Shown one piece after another: positions 35,798-37,491 of a DNA stretch of 37,491 nucleotides; the stretch's first letter is position 1, and each line of letters begins with the position of its first letter. Made by a program: the position numbers and the translations under genes. Source of the DNA: a gamma proteobacterium endosymbiont of Lamellibrachia anaximandri (lineage in GTDB: Bacteria; Pseudomonadota; Gammaproteobacteria; Chromatiales; Chromatiaceae); contig JAESPE010000030.1 of assembly GCA_016756835.1 (NCBI GenBank), positions 1 through 37,491 on the forward strand, written 5' to 3'. The notes beneath the pieces are model-generated. The model did not search any database and was not told the origin of the DNA. It was given only the letters and a program-made list of their open reading frames with translations.

Positions 35798-36744
35798 TGT
35801 CAGACACCGCCATCTATGCAGGAGGGCAACTGGGGGAGTACAACTTCGGTGCCGATCACCCATTTGGTCCCTCCCGTCACGATGCCTTTTTCGATGAGTT
35901 CAGGCGGCGGGGGCTTGAGGCGCGCTGCGATGTGGAAGCGCCGGTCCTTGCTGACCGGGAGGCGATTGCCAGATTTCATACGAGCGATTATATCGACCGG
36001 GTGGAGCGGGCCTCGGTGGACGGCCAGGGCCTGCTGGATGCGGGTGATACCCCGGCCTTTCCCGGCGTGATGGAGGCCTCTGCCCGGGTCGTGGGCACGG
36101 TGCTCAAGGCGGTGGACGACATCGTTGCCGGTAATTGCGACCGGGCGTTTGTGCCCATTGCCGGTCTGCATCACGCACGCCGTGACAGTGCTGCCGGTTT
36201 CTGTGTCTTCAACGATTGCGGCGTCGCCATCGAGACCCTGCGCCGGGTTCATGGGATAAGGCGCGTGGCCTACGTGGACATAGATGCCCACCATGGTGAC
36301 GGGGTCTTCTATGCGTTCGAGGATGACCCGGATCTCATCTTCGTCGACCTGCATGAAGATGGCCGCTATCTCTATCCCGGTACCGGTTCGGTGACCGAGA
36401 CAGGACGCGGTGAAGCGAAGGGGACCAAGCTCAATATCCCGATGCCGCCGGAGGCGGATGACACGGTGTTTTTCAAGGCATGGGAGGTTGCCGAGTCATT
36501 CATAGATCGCGCACAGCCCGACTTCATCCTTTTTCAGTGTGGTGCCGACAGCCTGGCGGGCGACCCCATTACCGATCTGCGCTATTCAGGCGATGCTCAT
36601 CGCCATGCCGCATCACGTCTTCGCCGGTTGGCACAGCGTCACTGTGACGGCAGGCTGCTGGCGGTGGGAGGCGGTGGCTACAACCTGCAAAATCTGGCCG
36701 TCGCCTGGTGCGCGGTGGTCGAGGCGTTTATCGAGGCTGCATAG
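35797..36744 (+). CDS. Histone-deacetylase/AcuC superfamily deacetylase
   Basis: Zinc-dependent deacetylase of the HDAC superfamily (class I/II-like, AcuC-type), 315 residues. The active-site histidine pair lies in GLHHARRDSAAGFC (H125/H126). Metal ligands appear in VAYVDIDAHHGDGVFY (D163, H165) and in LFQCGADSLAGDP, and the catalytic tyrosine in VGGGGYNLQNLA. The substrate may be an acetylated protein lysine, acetoin-type or polyamine molecule, and cannot be told from sequence. It starts one base inside the msrA stop and forms an operon with it. A REP-like element follows directly. Confidence 0.88.
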   Translation: MSDTAIYAGGQLGEYNFGADHPFGPSRHDAFFDEFRRRGLEARCDVEAPVLADREAIARFHTSDYIDRVERASVDGQGLLDAGDTPAFPGVMEASARVVGTVLKAVDDIVAGNCDRAFVPIAGLHHARRDSAAGFCVFNDCGVAIETLRRVHGIRRVAYVDIDAHHGDGVFYAFEDDPDLIFVDLHEDGRYLYPGTGSVTETGRGEAKGTKLNIPMPPEADDTVFFKAWEVAESFIDRAQPDFILFQCGADSLAGDPITDLRYSGDAHRHAASRLRRLAQRHCDGRLLAVGGGGYNLQNLAVAWCAVVEAFIEAA

Positions 36745-36752
36745 GGGGATGC

Positions 36753-36782
36753 GCCGGATCCGCTGCGCTTGATCCGGCCTAC
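36753..36782 (-). repeat. REP-like hairpin, copy 5
   Basis: Reverse-oriented element with the canonical stem arms GCCGGATC and GATCCGGC and a loop like the other copies. It lies between the convergent deacetylase and OsmC-family genes. Confidence 0.8.
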
Positions 36783-36801
36783 GTTGACTCACAGTTACTC
36801 C

Positions 36802-37263
36802 CTACTCCGCCTGATGCAGAAGCTGACCCGCCTTGTCCACCACCTGGACGCCCACCGGGATGCCCTCACGAATACTGGCGGTGACGATGCAGAAATCCTC
36901 AAATAGATCCGTACAGCGTTTCAGTTTTGCGGATTCCGCCAGTTCGTCGTCGATGGTGATTTTGACCTCGATGCCGCCCACCCGCAGGCGCTTTTTCTCG
37001 TTGCGCACCATGGTGCAGGTGGCCTCGGCCTTGAGACTGTGTGCCGGAGCGTCATCTTTTACCAGGCAGAACATCAGGCTGGCGCTGAGGCAGTTGGCAG
37101 TAGCCGCAGCCAGCAGGCGGGATGCATTGGGGCCGTTGCGCTCGCCCAGTGGTGGTGGTTCATCCAGCAGGATGTCCTCTGCTTTTTTGAGATCGAATTT
37201 GACCTTGAAAGCGTAACCCTCTTCCTGCTCCAGGTGGATAGTAAAACGGCCGACTTCTGACAT
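36802..37263 (-). CDS. OsmC/Ohr-family protein
   Basis: A 153-residue protein with the OsmC fold: the central helix AAATANCLSASLMFC carries the first catalytic-type cysteine, and LFEDFCIVTASIREGIPV the second. OsmC proteins reduce organic hydroperoxides using these cysteines. The N-terminal half has the usual strands (GRFTIHLEQEEGYAFKVKFD) and the acidic RNGPNASRLLAAA segment. The closest subgroup is the OsmC-like or YhfA type rather than Ohr, but this is uncertain. It is convergent with the deacetylase gene. Confidence 0.88.
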   Translation of the reverse strand: MSEVGRFTIHLEQEEGYAFKVKFDLKKAEDILLDEPPPLGERNGPNASRLLAAATANCLSASLMFCLVKDDAPAHSLKAEATCTMVRNEKKRLRVGGIEVKITIDDELAESAKLKRCTDLFEDFCIVTASIREGIPVGVQVVDKAGQLLHQAE

Positions 37264-37491
37264 AACGATCTCCCGATTAGATCATTGAAAGGTTACACGA
37301 TACCCAAAGATGGCCGGCAGCATAAGCCGATTCGATTATTCATCGAGAATCGACTGCCAGGCTTGCGCTGCCAGCCATGGAGAGCGAAGCGAAGGCTGGT
37401 AGTCCCCGGTAGCCGCGAGGCCGCACTGCTTACCCGGCGTGCCTTGCGCCAGAGGGGAAGCAAAGTAGGCATCCGAGCGCGGCGTCCAGTC
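37264..37491. other. Right-edge noncoding region with repeat-like sequence
   Basis: No gene is recognised. The last 130 bases are GC-rich and contain CCAGCC/GGCTGG (37371-37376 with 37394-37399) and, slightly before, TCGATT/AATCGA (37332-37337 with 37348-37353). The abrupt composition change suggests a repeat at a contig edge. Confidence 0.45.

Overview
The window most likely comes from a chemolithoautotrophic, sulfur-oxidising gammaproteobacterium. It carries adenylylsulfate reductase genes (aprBA) and a Qmo/Hdr electron-transfer operon (qmoA-qmoB-hdrC-hdrB). It also carries the RuBisCO activase pair cbbQ-cbbO, a YcgL-family gene (a family typical of Gammaproteobacteria) and dispersed REP-like hairpins. 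The gene set resembles that of Chromatiales, Sedimenticola or lucinid-symbiont (Thiodiazotropha-type) bacteria, but no marker here fixes a genus. Both ends of the window look like repeat or assembly junctions.

Layout. Positions 1-757 hold a 5'-truncated PilT/PilU ATPase. Next come glgP and a ycgL gene, then the zinc importer znuA / znuCB, divergently transcribed around a candidate Zur-type dyad. From 6.5 to 19.3 kb lies a sulfur-oxidation region. The aprBA genes have a highly structured leader, a strong terminator and a downstream cysteine-cluster (YkgJ) gene; the qmoA-qmoB-hdrC-hdrB operon runs on the opposite strand. Between the two halves sits an unrelated block: a pterin dehydratase, a membrane-spanning receiver-domain protein, and a compact three-gene operon that looks like an ExbB/ExbD (MotA/MotB)-type ion-channel unit with a periplasmic beta-rich domain. 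cbbQ-cbbO is divergent from qmoA across about 400 bp.

From 22.8 to 30.3 kb the window is accessory-like. It holds a stand-alone MlaC-family protein, a membrane-anchored retropepsin-like protease, a zinc-ribbon/helical-repeat/PDZ-like membrane protein and an orphan NosD-like beta-helix protein with an FNR-type site nearby. A PEGA-SHOCT lipoprotein follows, and then an operon-like pair: a diheme cytochrome c and an outer-membrane cytochrome-porin that matches the N-terminal heme motif of Cyc2-type proteins. The last part holds metH, a second membrane-anchored receiver protein, msrA overlapping an HDAC-family deacetylase gene, and an OsmC-family gene.

How the genes may work together. AprBA would oxidise sulfite plus AMP to APS, and QmoAB-HdrCB would pass the electrons on. 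There is no QmoC membrane subunit, so the final acceptor is unclear. CbbQO would keep RuBisCO active for carbon fixation, with RuBisCO encoded elsewhere. The most unusual material is (a) the two membrane-tethered receiver proteins without output domains or kinases, one convergent with the ExbB/ExbD-like operon, and (b) the Cyc2-like cytochrome-porin with its diheme partner and a perfect 15-bp hairpin in its leader. Six palindromic REP-like elements with compensatory stem changes sit between genes.
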